64,000 nt of DNA from Nocardia goodfellowii (GTDB taxonomy: Bacteria > Actinomycetota > Actinomycetes > Mycobacteriales > Mycobacteriaceae): the NCBI RefSeq assembly GCF_017875645.1, contig NZ_JAGGMR010000001.1, forward strand, positions 6,634,001 through 6,698,000. The letters run 5' to 3'. The position numbers and the translations under genes were made by a program. Each line of letters begins with the position of its first letter. The stretch's first letter is position 1. The notes beneath the pieces were generated by a model. That model made no database searches. It saw only the letters and a list, made by a program, of their open reading frames with translations, and was not told where the DNA came from. Shown piece by piece: positions 52,666 to 62,950 of the stretch.

Positions 52666-53826
52666 TCACGACGGTTGCGGGGTGACGCCGAGCTGACCGG
52701 TGCGCGGCCTCGGCTGTTCCTGGTCCTGGCCTTGCGCGGGCGGCTTCGCGAGGGGCGGCACCACAACACCCTGTCCCGGCGCGGGATTGGCCGGGGCGGG
52801 AGCCGCCGGGGCCGGAGCCGGCTTGTCCTGGTCGGGCGCGATGACCGGGGCGTGTGTGGTCGGTCTGGGTTGCGTCGACGGGGTGGTGTCGGCGGGCTTC
52901 TGGGAGCCGTTGCTGTTGAGCGCGAACGGGCCTTGGCCGCCGTTGCCGTTGGTGCTCGGACTGGTGCTGGTAGACGGATTGGTGGTGGCCGGGTTGGCGT
53001 TGTTCGGGTTGGCGGTGTCGGGGAACATCGCTTGCTGCGCGGTGGTCGCGGCGTGGTCCATCGCCCTCTCCCCCAGGCCCGCCGCCTTGTCGATGGCCTC
53101 GGTGCCCAGTGACACCAGCGCGTCGATGATCTCGGTGCCCAGGGTGACCCCGGCGCTGATCACCTCTTTGCCCAGCGTCACGCCGGCGCTGATCAGCGCC
53201 TTCTGCAGCGCGGTCTGCGCGTCGGAGACGTCGTCCTCGTTCTGGCCGTCGTCGAAATCGTCACCGCCGATACCGCTGCGCGACAGGTAGTTCCGCAGGG
53301 TCGAGGTGTCCTGGGTGTTGTTGTTGGTGAGCGCGTTGGCCTGGCGCTGCAGCGCGGACATCTCCGCACGAGCGGTGTCGACGACGCTGATGCCGTCGGC
53401 GATGTAGTCGCGGGCCAGCCGGATGATCTTGTCGACATCGGCTTGCGACTGCGCCGATTTCGCCATCGGATTGGCCTTGGCGCGGAACGCGGCGATCAGC
53501 TCGTCCAGCTTGCTCGCCGCCGTCGCGCGGGTGTCGTAGGCCTTGGTGAGCAGCGTTCGCAGCTGCGTGGTGCTGGCGCCCAGCGTGGACACCTGCGACC
53601 CGGTCTTCTTCACCGTCGGCAGCACCACTTCGGCGCTCTCGGTCGACTCCAGCTGGTAAATGCCTGTGCGCACCGGGGATTCGGTGGACTCGGCCGCTTC
53701 GGCGGCGGCGACCAGGGCCGCGGTGGTTTCCGCGCTCGGTTCGCTACCGTCGCCCACCGCGTCCCGTAGTTGTAACAGCGGCGCGATCAAGGCCTGCACC
53801 GTGGCATGGTCGTTGCTCTTGGCCAT
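52666..53826 (-). CDS. ESX-associated coiled-coil protein (DUF4226-like)
   Basis: The 386-residue product has N-terminal helical coiled-coil character (about 1-190; QLRTLLTKAYDTRATAASKLDELIAAF, LARDYIADGISVVDTARAEMSALQRQANAL), an amphipathic repeat with repeated AGVTLG (about 215-235), then a disordered Asn/Thr/Pro/Gln-rich tail. The N-terminal half recalls DUF4226/EspB-type ESX substrates. It starts 4 bp after the EspC-like gene on the same strand. Export is plausible but no clear YxxxD/E tail was found. Confidence 0.7.
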   Translation of the reverse strand: MAKSNDHATVQALIAPLLQLRDAVGDGSEPSAETTAALVAAAEAAESTESPVRTGIYQLESTESAEVVLPTVKKTGSQVSTLGASTTQLRTLLTKAYDTRATAASKLDELIAAFRAKANPMAKSAQSQADVDKIIRLARDYIADGISVVDTARAEMSALQRQANALTNNNTQDTSTLRNYLSRSGIGGDDFDDGQNEDDVSDAQTALQKALISAGVTLGKEVISAGVTLGTEIIDALVSLGTEAIDKAAGLGERAMDHAATTAQQAMFPDTANPNNANPATTNPSTSTSPSTNGNGGQGPFALNSNGSQKPADTTPSTQPRPTTHAPVIAPDQDKPAPAPAAPAPANPAPGQGVVVPPLAKPPAQGQDQEQPRPRTGQLGVTPQPS

Positions 53827-53829
53827 CGC

Positions 53830-54147
53830 TCAGCTCTCCTGGTCGGTGAGCCGCGCCACCGCCGCGGCCGTGGCGGCATCGATACCCTGCACCCGGTCGG
53901 CGAAGGCACTGATCAGCGTGGCGTGCGCGTCGATGAGCGCCGCGGCCGTGCGCACCGTATCGGCGTGCGACTGGGCCGCACCCGTCCACGCCTGCGCGAA
54001 ATCGGCGCCGAGCAGGCCGAGCCCGGACAGATCCGCACCCGCGGCGGTATCGGTATTACTGGCCGTAGTCCCCAGCAGCCCCGAAACCTCGGCGGCCGCG
54101 GCGGCATAGGTGGCAACGGCCTCAGGGTCGACATTCAACTCAGACAT
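53830..54147 (-). CDS. EspC-like ESX target protein
   Basis: The 105-residue helical product begins MSELNVDPEAVATYAAAAAEVS and contains GADFAQAWTGAAQSHADTVRTAAALIDAHATLISAFADRV and IDAATAAAVARL, matching the type VII target family PF10824 (EspC). AGGGGGG lies 3 bp before the ATG, a somewhat close ribosome site. It is the first gene of a three-gene ESX-type operon (51567-54147) with no membrane ESX components in the window. Confidence 0.78.
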   Translation of the reverse strand: MSELNVDPEAVATYAAAAAEVSGLLGTTASNTDTAAGADLSGLGLLGADFAQAWTGAAQSHADTVRTAAALIDAHATLISAFADRVQGIDAATAAAVARLTDQES

Positions 54148-54330
54148 GAACCCCCCTGAAAGCATCAATCAACAGGACGTGAGCTACCACCTTACTGCTC
54201 CCTCCGCCGGGCGGAATCTCGGAAACCTGGCGAGCGAGATCCGGTGAGGCCCAGAATATCCTGCCCCGCCGACAACCGAGCACCGACTGCACCATGTTCC
54301 AGTGGATCAGTCCGCACTTTCCGGCGAAGC

Positions 54331-55370
54331 ATGCCACCCTCGATCTTCGTGAACGGGGATCATGTTGCCGAGATTCGAAAGTTGGCCGGGTTGGCCACGC
54401 CGATGGCGTTGCGGGTTGCGGTGACCTTGGGACTGCCGGATCGACTGCGTGGAGAGGGCGCCGCTGTCGAGGAAGTCGCGGGGGAATTGAACGTTTCCGT
54501 GGTGGGGCTCAGGGTGCTTGTGGGACACCTCGAGACGCTGGGGATCGTTCGGCGGGAAGCCGCAAGGTATTCGACTACCGAGTTCGGCGCGGAGCTGTGT
54601 AGCGATGCCGGCAACGGGCTGGTCAACTTGTTGCACCTGGGTATGGCCGGTGGGCGTGCCGAGTTGGCGTTCGTAGAGCTACCGCACAGCGTCGGCACGG
54701 GCGAAGCGGGCTACGCACGCCGGTATGGGCAGGACTTCTGGGCGGATCTCGCTGCATTTCCCCAGCTGCGAACGTCTTTCGATCAGCAGATGCGGGATCG
54801 GCTTCGTGAGCAGGTGCCGCAGATCGTCGCGGGCTTCGATTGGGATCGCTTCGCCGGCATTGTCGATGTCGGTGGTGGTCGCGGTGATCTGCTGGCCGCG
54901 ATTCTCGCCGGTCATTCGCGCGTCCGCGGGCACCTTGTCGATCTCGATCCCACGGCGACCGAGGCCCGGGCCACCCTTGCCGAGTACCGGGTCGCCGATC
55001 GAGCCGAGGTAACCGCACAGAGCTTCTTCGATCCGCTGCCGCGCGGCGCACAAGCCTATTTGCTGTGCGACATCCTGCACGACTGGGACGATGAACACGC
55101 GCATCGGATCCTCGAGCGCTGTGTGGAAGCCGCGGATCCGAGCAGCCGCATCCTGGTGATCGAACCTGTGGGTGGCCGCCGCGCCGGTACCGAATTCGAT
55201 CTCGCGATGCTGGTCATCTTCGGGGGCGCGAGCGTCGGATCGACGAATTCCGCGCGCTCGCCGCAGCGCACGGCTTGGGTCTCGAATCCGTCGTCGACTT
55301 GACCGATCAGCGCTGCCTGCTGGAGTTTCGCCTGCTCGAATCGCCAGGCCGCCATCAGAGTCCAGGCTGA
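54331..55370 (+). pseudogene. O-methyltransferase (methyltransf_2 type), frameshifted near the 3' end
   Basis: An N-terminal dimerisation/winged-helix part (about 15-100; LRVAVTLGLPDRLRG, GLRVLVGHLETLGIV) is followed by a SAM domain (GIVDVGGGRGDLLAAIL, VDLDPTATEARATL, AYLLCDILHDWDDEHA). Frame 54331-55302 ends in non-homologous sequence after FDLAMLVIFGG. A +1 shift at GGGGG (55222-55226) restores RERRIDEFRALAAAHGLGLES and continues to TGA at 55370. One missing G would explain it. This may be a true inactivating mutation, a phase-variable run or a sequencing error. The start is one of several choices. Confidence 0.75.
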
Positions 55371-55413
55371 ACCGCCGGCGACGCGCGAATACGCGGGTCG
55401 CCGGCGCACGGGG

Positions 55414-55914
55414 TCAGTAGTCGATGCGGTCGGTCTTGGCCAGCCAGGCGTCGAAGGGGGCGTTGCGGTTCGGGAGGTCCAGTTGCTCGACGCGGGTCGG
55501 CCAGTTCGACTTCGGCTTCAACTCGAACAGGTCGTAGAACTTGAGGTCGTCGAACCCGGCGACGGCGGCGTCGTGCCGGTCGGCGGCGTAGACGATGCGG
55601 TCGACGCGCGCCCACAGCGCCGAGGACAGGCACATCGGGCACGGCTCGCAGGAGGTGATCAGCACGCAGCCTTCGAGAGAGAAGGTGTTCAGCTCCTTGC
55701 AGGCGGCGCGCATCGCGCTGACCTCGCCGTGCGCGGTCGGGTCCAGGGTGGAGGTGACCTGATTGTGGCCGATCGCGACAACCTCGGCGCCCTTGGCGAC
55801 CAGCGCGCCGAACGGGCCGCCGCCGTTGGCCACGCTGGTGGTGGCCAACCTGATCGCCTCATCCATCCAGGCGCGTTCGAGCTCCTGGATGTTCATTTCC
55901 TGCGTCGCGGTCAC
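55414..55914 (-). CDS. guaD: guanine deaminase / nucleoside deaminase (CDA fold)
   Basis: The product is about 166 residues with the cytidine-deaminase zinc motifs TAHGEVSAM (HxE) and SCEPCPMC (PCxxC), flanked by VANGGGPFGALVAKG. Residue NxxF/GFDDLKFYD at the C-terminal end recalls the Bacillus GuaD group. It deaminates guanine to xanthine, the substrate of the xanthine dehydrogenase encoded next door in divergent orientation. The GTG at 55914 has GGAG at 5 bp; the ATG at 55896 is an alternative. Confidence 0.85.
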   Translation of the reverse strand: MTATQEMNIQELERAWMDEAIRLATTSVANGGGPFGALVAKGAEVVAIGHNQVTSTLDPTAHGEVSAMRAACKELNTFSLEGCVLITSCEPCPMCLSSALWARVDRIVYAADRHDAAVAGFDDLKFYDLFELKPKSNWPTRVEQLDLPNRNAPFDAWLAKTDRIDY

Positions 55915-56546
55915 GGTCACTCCATTCGGATCGGTGGGGCCGTCGCGTCCAACGCTTCCGCCCGCATCCCTTGCTTGTTGCAACTGGTGTGAAGGAGTAC
56001 ACAGTCAAGCGAGTGAAGTCAGCTAGGGGTGGAAGACATGAAGACGTCCACGGGCGGACACCGCCTTTTCGTAGTCTTTGACAAGAGCCTATCCGCGTAG
56101 CCCGCCAGAAACATTCCCGTCATATCCATTCGTAGGAAAATCCAAGCCATTCAACCGCCGATGATCACCGCGTCGGAGTTTCCGCCAAACCTTGCGGGCA
56201 TACGCACGTCGGCTTGACCTATGGCCTGCGTCACCCGTAGTTTCGAGCTGACCGACCCGTGAGCTGCCGGAAGGAGGCGTAGCCGGATGTCCACCATATC
56301 TGACCTGCGTCGCCACGCTCACCGAACCGTTTGGGTTCCGGGTCGGGTAGCACACGGCTGCTGAGCGGCCCACTTCCCGGCGTGCCCGATCGCGGCCCCG
56401 GCACTTTCCGATCTCTGTCACCGCCCCGCGGCACGTTCGCGCGCCGATTTGCGCTCCGGATTCTCGGGTTGCGTCACCGAAACAGAAAGCTCTGAAATGG
56501 CGACTAGGATTATCGTATCGACCGCGCACCGAAATGAGGTTGTGCC
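55915..56546. other. 632-bp divergent region between guaD and xdhA
   Basis: Both promoters must lie here. One possible 25-codon ORF (56287-56364, MSTISDLRRHAHRTVWVPG onward) has GGAAGGAGG 9 bp upstream but no other support. No clear purine-riboswitch or operator was recognised by eye. Confidence 0.45.
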
Positions 56547-58016
56547 ATGGTAGCGGCGCGGATCACGGTCAATGGGAAGGCCGAACCGATTTCCCCGGCG
56601 GCCCCCCACACAACGGTCTTGGATTTCCTGCGGGAGCGTGGCTTCACCGGGAGCAAGGAAGGCTGCGCCGAGGGCGAATGCGGCGCCTGTTCGATCATGG
56701 TGGCCCGCCCGGGTGTGGATCAGCCCACCGACTGGGTCGCGGTCAACGCTTGCCTGGTTCCGGTCGCTGCCCTCGACGGCCAGGAGATCGTCACCGCCGA
56801 AGGCCTGGGCACCATGGACGCCACCGGCACGCCGACCGAGCTGCATCCGGTGCAGCAGGAGATGGCGGTGCGCGGCGGCTCGCAATGTGGTTACTGCACA
56901 CCGGGTTTCGTATGCAGTATGGCCTCCGAGTACTACCGTCCGGGCCGTTGCCCGGCCGAGCAGGCGACCGAAGCCGACGCCCATGACCACGAGCACGGCC
57001 CCAACGGTTTCGACCTGCACTCGCTGAGCGGAAACCTCTGCCGCTGCACGGGTTACCGGCCGATCCGGGACGCCGCGTACGCCCTCGGCGCGCCGAGCGC
57101 CGATGATCCGCTCGCGCTGCGACGGGAGCAGCCCGCACCCGCGCCGGTCGCCACCGAATACACCCGCGACGATCGCACGTTCCGTCGTCCGGAAACCCTG
57201 GCCGAAGCGGTCCGGCTGTTGCGTGAACGCCCGGACGCGGTGCTCGTTGCCGGCTCCACCGACTGGGGCGTGGAGGTGAACATTCGCGCCCGCCGCGCGG
57301 ACTACGTGATCGGCATCGACCGTCTCCCCGAATTGCGGGAGCTGCGCGTCGAATCCGATCACATCGAAATCGGTGCGGCCGTGCCGCTCACCGAGATCGA
57401 ACGTCGCCTCGACGGCAGCGTGCCGCTGCTCGCCCAGTTGTTCCCGCAGTTCGCCTCCCGGCTGATCCGCAATACCGCCACCTTCGGCGGCAACCTCGGT
57501 ACCGGTTCGCCCATCGGTGACAGCCCGCCCGCGCTGCTCGCGCTGGGTGCGTCGGTGGTGCTGGCCTCCGCCGACGGTGAGCGGGTGGTCGATCTGGCCG
57601 ATTACTTCACCGGTTACCGGCAGAGCGTGCGGCTACCGGATGAACTGATCCGCGCGGTGCGCATCCCGCTGCCGCTGGCGCCGGTGACCGCGTTCCACAA
57701 GATTGCCAAGCGCCGCTTCGACGACATCTCCAGCGTGGCAGTGGCTTTCGCGCTCGACATCGAGGACGGCATCGTGCGCTCGGCGCGGATCGGCCTGGGC
57801 GGCGTCGCCGCCACGCCGATTCGGGCGCGGGATACCGAGGCTGCCCTGGTGGGCAAGCCGTGGTCGCCCGAGGTCGTGGCGGAGGCCGCCCGGGTGCTGC
57901 GGTCCGAGGGCACCCCGATGAGCGATCACCGCGCCAGTTCCGAATACCGCTCGGCGATGCTGGGCCGGAGTCTCGAGAAGTTGTTCGCCGAAACCACCGA
58001 GGCGGTGCTGTCATGA
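56547..58016 (+). CDS. xdhA: xanthine dehydrogenase small subunit (Fe-S/FAD)
   Basis: The 489-residue product has a ferredoxin [2Fe-2S] domain (about 1-80; EGCAEGECGACS), a second [2Fe-2S] helical domain (CGYCTPGFV, then NLCRCTGYRPI near 150-175) and a FAD domain (about 200-480; VAGSTDWGVEVN, FASRLIRNTATFGGNLGTGSPIGDSPP). It accepts electrons from the molybdenum subunit during hypoxanthine/xanthine oxidation to urate. It starts at ATG 56547. Its stop overlaps the start of a short inserted element. Confidence 0.94.
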   Translation: MVAARITVNGKAEPISPAAPHTTVLDFLRERGFTGSKEGCAEGECGACSIMVARPGVDQPTDWVAVNACLVPVAALDGQEIVTAEGLGTMDATGTPTELHPVQQEMAVRGGSQCGYCTPGFVCSMASEYYRPGRCPAEQATEADAHDHEHGPNGFDLHSLSGNLCRCTGYRPIRDAAYALGAPSADDPLALRREQPAPAPVATEYTRDDRTFRRPETLAEAVRLLRERPDAVLVAGSTDWGVEVNIRARRADYVIGIDRLPELRELRVESDHIEIGAAVPLTEIERRLDGSVPLLAQLFPQFASRLIRNTATFGGNLGTGSPIGDSPPALLALGASVVLASADGERVVDLADYFTGYRQSVRLPDELIRAVRIPLPLAPVTAFHKIAKRRFDDISSVAVAFALDIEDGIVRSARIGLGGVAATPIRARDTEAALVGKPWSPEVVAEAARVLRSEGTPMSDHRASSEYRSAMLGRSLEKLFAETTEAVLS

Positions 58017-58089
58017 GCGAGCGTGCGAGCGAATCGAATATCCAGCGTTCTCGGCTCGTGACGGAGCCGAGCGTCAGCGAGGCGGAGTC

Positions 58090-58093
<4 letters not shown>
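58013..58093 (+). repeat. MIRU-like short insertion at the xdhA/xdhB junction, encoding a 26-residue ORF
   Basis: The 8-bp sequence GTCATGAG occurs at 58010-58017 and again at 58087-58094, so xdhA TGA/ATG and xdhB ATG/TGA are both formed from ATGA. The 77 bp between them encode MSERASESNIQRSRLVTEPS and further, read from ATG 58013 to TGA 58093, linking the two genes by 4-bp overlaps. It contains a hairpin TCGGCTC-GTGACG-GAGCCGA. This is the layout of mycobacterial MIRU elements, which sit at such overlaps. Confidence 0.6.
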
Positions 58094-60546
<2,453 letters not shown>

Positions 60547-60547
60547 C

Positions 60548-61363
60548 ATGATGAGCTGGGTCGCCGCGGTCGCGCGGTTGCGAGCACGCCGGGAACCCGG
60601 CGTACTGGTGACCGTCGCGACCGTGCGCGGCCACGCGCCGCGCAAGCCGGGCGCGAAACTCGTTGTGGGACAGACCGAAGCGTGGGGTTCGGTCGGCGGC
60701 GGCAATATCGAGGCCGTCGCGATCGATCGGGCTCGCGAATTGATCGATACCCCGGTCGCGGAGCCGGAACTGATGGAGTTCGCGCTCAACGACAAGGTCA
60801 CCAATCAGCACGGGGTGCAGTGCTGCGGCGGGGTGGTGACCGTGCTGCTCGAACCGCTGCCGGTGTTCCCCGCGGTGGCGATTTTCGGGGTCGGGCACGT
60901 CGGACTGGAGCTGGCTCGGATCCTGGCCCGGCACAACCTCGATCTGCACCTGATCGACACCCGTCCCGAGCAGCTCACCGACGAACGACTCGCCGTACTC
61001 GCGGATTCCGAGGCGCAGATCACCGTACACCGCACCCTGCTGTTGCCGGAGGAGGTGCTCGCGGACCTGCCGCGCGGCACGCACGTACTGATCATGACCC
61101 ACGACCACGCGGAGGACGCGGCCCTGTGCGACACCGCGCTGCGGACCGACGGTCTCGGCTCGATCGGGCTGATCGGTTCCGCCGCCAAGTGGGCCCGCTT
61201 CAAGCAGCGCCTGGCCGCCGAGGGCGGTCACGACGAAGCCGCCATCAGCCGGATCAAGACTCCGATCGGCCTGGCCGACATCACCGGCAAGGAGCCCGCC
61301 ACCATCGCGGTGAGCGTCGCGGCCGAGCTGCTGCTGGCCTTCCAGAAGGACGTCGACAACTGA
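60548..61363 (+). CDS. xdhC: XdhC-family molybdenum cofactor insertion protein
   Basis: The product is about 271 residues. An N-terminal XdhC/CoxI domain (about 1-110; VTVATVRGHAPRKPGAKLVV, GSVGGGNIEAVAIDRAREL, QCCGGVVTVLLEP) is followed by a Rossmann-like C-domain (AIFGVGHVGLELARIL, then THDHAEDAALCDTALR and SIGLIGSAAKWARFKQRL). It binds Moco and delivers the sulfurated cofactor to XDH. Starts at 60548 (ATG) or 60539 (GTG, overlapping xdhB by 8 bp); translational coupling is likely either way. Confidence 0.9.
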   Translation: MMSWVAAVARLRARREPGVLVTVATVRGHAPRKPGAKLVVGQTEAWGSVGGGNIEAVAIDRARELIDTPVAEPELMEFALNDKVTNQHGVQCCGGVVTVLLEPLPVFPAVAIFGVGHVGLELARILARHNLDLHLIDTRPEQLTDERLAVLADSEAQITVHRTLLLPEEVLADLPRGTHVLIMTHDHAEDAALCDTALRTDGLGSIGLIGSAAKWARFKQRLAAEGGHDEAAISRIKTPIGLADITGKEPATIAVSVAAELLLAFQKDVDN

Positions 61364-61435
61364 CTGGTCGATGAGTTTCGCCGGCGCCCCTCGTCTATAC
61401 GGGTAGACCCGATCACCGCACGCGAGGAGCACACC

Positions 61436-62014
61436 ATGGCCGCTCTCTACACGTTCGACGTCTTTTCCAGCCTCGACGGCTTCGGCGCCGCCGGGGGCGA
61501 CTGGTCCGGCTACTGGGGCAAACAAGGTCCCGAATTGCTCGGCCATCGGCTCGAGCTGTATCGCCAGGACCAGCGAATGGTGCTCGGAGCCAACACCTAT
61601 CGAGCGTTCGCGCAAATGCTGGCCGACAGCAACGAGGACTCCGACGTGCGTGACCCGTGGGTCACGCGGATGCGGAACCTGCCGACGACGGTGGTGTCGA
61701 CGACGCTGGCGGAACCGCTCGACTGGCCCGACGGGACCGTCGAGCGCGGCGATGCCGTCGATGTGGTCGCCCGGCTCAAAGCCGAGTCGCCCGTACCCTT
61801 GCGCTCGCACGGCAGTTTGTCGATGAACCGGGCGCTGATGGCGACCGGACTGGTAGACCGCGTTCAAGTGACGCTGTTTCCGGTGATCACCGGCAGGAGC
61901 GGCTTGGAGCCCATCTTCGAGGGTGCGGCCGACTTCGATCTCGAGCTGATCGAGCACCGGACACTCGACGGCGACATCCAAGAATTGGTCTATCGGCCCA
62001 CCCTGCACGGCTGA
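61436..62014 (+). CDS. dihydrofolate reductase-fold protein (RibD C-terminal type)
   Basis: The 192-residue product begins TFDVFSSLDGFGAAGGDWSGYWG (substrate/NADPH region), then RMVLGANTYRAFAQML and PTTVVSTTLAEPLDWP and RVQVTLFPVITGRSG. These are DHFR/RibD-C-fold signatures. Such actinobacterial paralogues reduce pteridine- or pyrimidine-type substrates and are not the main FolA. GAGGAG precedes the ATG by 6 bp. Confidence 0.88.
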   Translation: MAALYTFDVFSSLDGFGAAGGDWSGYWGKQGPELLGHRLELYRQDQRMVLGANTYRAFAQMLADSNEDSDVRDPWVTRMRNLPTTVVSTTLAEPLDWPDGTVERGDAVDVVARLKAESPVPLRSHGSLSMNRALMATGLVDRVQVTLFPVITGRSGLEPIFEGAADFDLELIEHRTLDGDIQELVYRPTLHG

Positions 62015-62102
62015 AGCACGTCGAATTGCGCACTGCGCGAGCCCGACCGGGGTCCGCGCCCGATCCTGCGGCGTGTTCTCGGCTGCCCTAGAGTTGGCGA
62101 CG

Positions 62103-62933
62103 ATGCAACCGGACCATGCCGCCGCGCACGCGGCAGTTCAGATCGCCGCGGTCCAACAAGAGCCGAATCGCCGGCTGACCGTGGCCGCGGATTTCTATCC
62201 GGCGCACATGCGGGACTACCGGCGCGCCGAGCTGTATTTCCTGCGGTGGGAACTGGCGCGCGGGGTGTTGCATCCGGAGTCCGGCAGCGGCTGGTGGCGC
62301 GCGATCAATGATCGGCTACTGCGGGACAAGCTGGCCGCGCGCGTGCTGTGGGATGCGGGCAGCGCGGACGCGGAGTCGCCGGGTGTGCGGCTGTGGCTGG
62401 AGTTCCTCGCCGGCCCCTCCCCCGCATCCTGGTATCGGGCACACAATCGGAGCATCGTCAGCGGATATCTGGACCATGTGCCGCTGGCGGAAACCGAGCT
62501 TGCGCCAGAGCGATTCATGATGAACGTGACGCTTTCGCGCGTGCTGTTCACCCACGCCCTCATCGAACGTCCCACGCTGGCGCTGGGCCGATGGGGCGCG
62601 CTCGGGCGGCGGATCGGAGATCCACGCGGGCACGCGGTGCGCGTCTTCCTGGACCTGCGCAACGTCTTCCCGGAGCTGTATCCCCTGCACGGGGTGACGG
62701 TCGAGCAGATTCTGGCCGAGGAGGGCCGTGCCGCCCGGATCATCGACTACGGATTGATTCTGCCCAGATTGCCTGAGCTCTACGCCTTCGCCGCGGACAG
62801 CCTGGACGAACCTCGACTACCCGCGCTGCTCGATGACGGCATGTTCAGCTACGGCGACCACAGCGTCGGGCGGGACGCGTTGCGACCGGATGTGCTGAGC
62901 CGGATCGCGACCGCCATCACCCGGACGCGCTGA
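62103..62933 (+). CDS. hypothetical protein (about 276 residues), possibly metal-independent hydrolase-like
   Basis: The product is mostly helical with aromatic and Arg-rich segments (HMRDYRRAELYFLRWELARGV, SGWWRAINDRLLRDKLAARVLW, LGRRIGDPRGHAVRVFLDLRNVFPELYPLHG). It has no membrane segment or signal peptide. The ATG at 62103 is chosen; GTG 62073 would add 10 residues. Codon use is normal. I do not recognise the family. The title word hydrolase-like would be guesswork, so treat it as unknown. Confidence 0.68.
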   Translation: MQPDHAAAHAAVQIAAVQQEPNRRLTVAADFYPAHMRDYRRAELYFLRWELARGVLHPESGSGWWRAINDRLLRDKLAARVLWDAGSADAESPGVRLWLEFLAGPSPASWYRAHNRSIVSGYLDHVPLAETELAPERFMMNVTLSRVLFTHALIERPTLALGRWGALGRRIGDPRGHAVRVFLDLRNVFPELYPLHGVTVEQILAEEGRAARIIDYGLILPRLPELYAFAADSLDEPRLPALLDDGMFSYGDHSVGRDALRPDVLSRIATAITRTR

Positions 62934-62950
62934 GACCCCGGCGCCGTCGA

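Noticed and set aside
56287..56364. 25-codon ORF upstream of xdhA as a leader peptide
   Set aside because: It has a good Shine-Dalgarno-like sequence but no specific amino-acid run, hairpin or terminator downstream, so an attenuator role is not supported.
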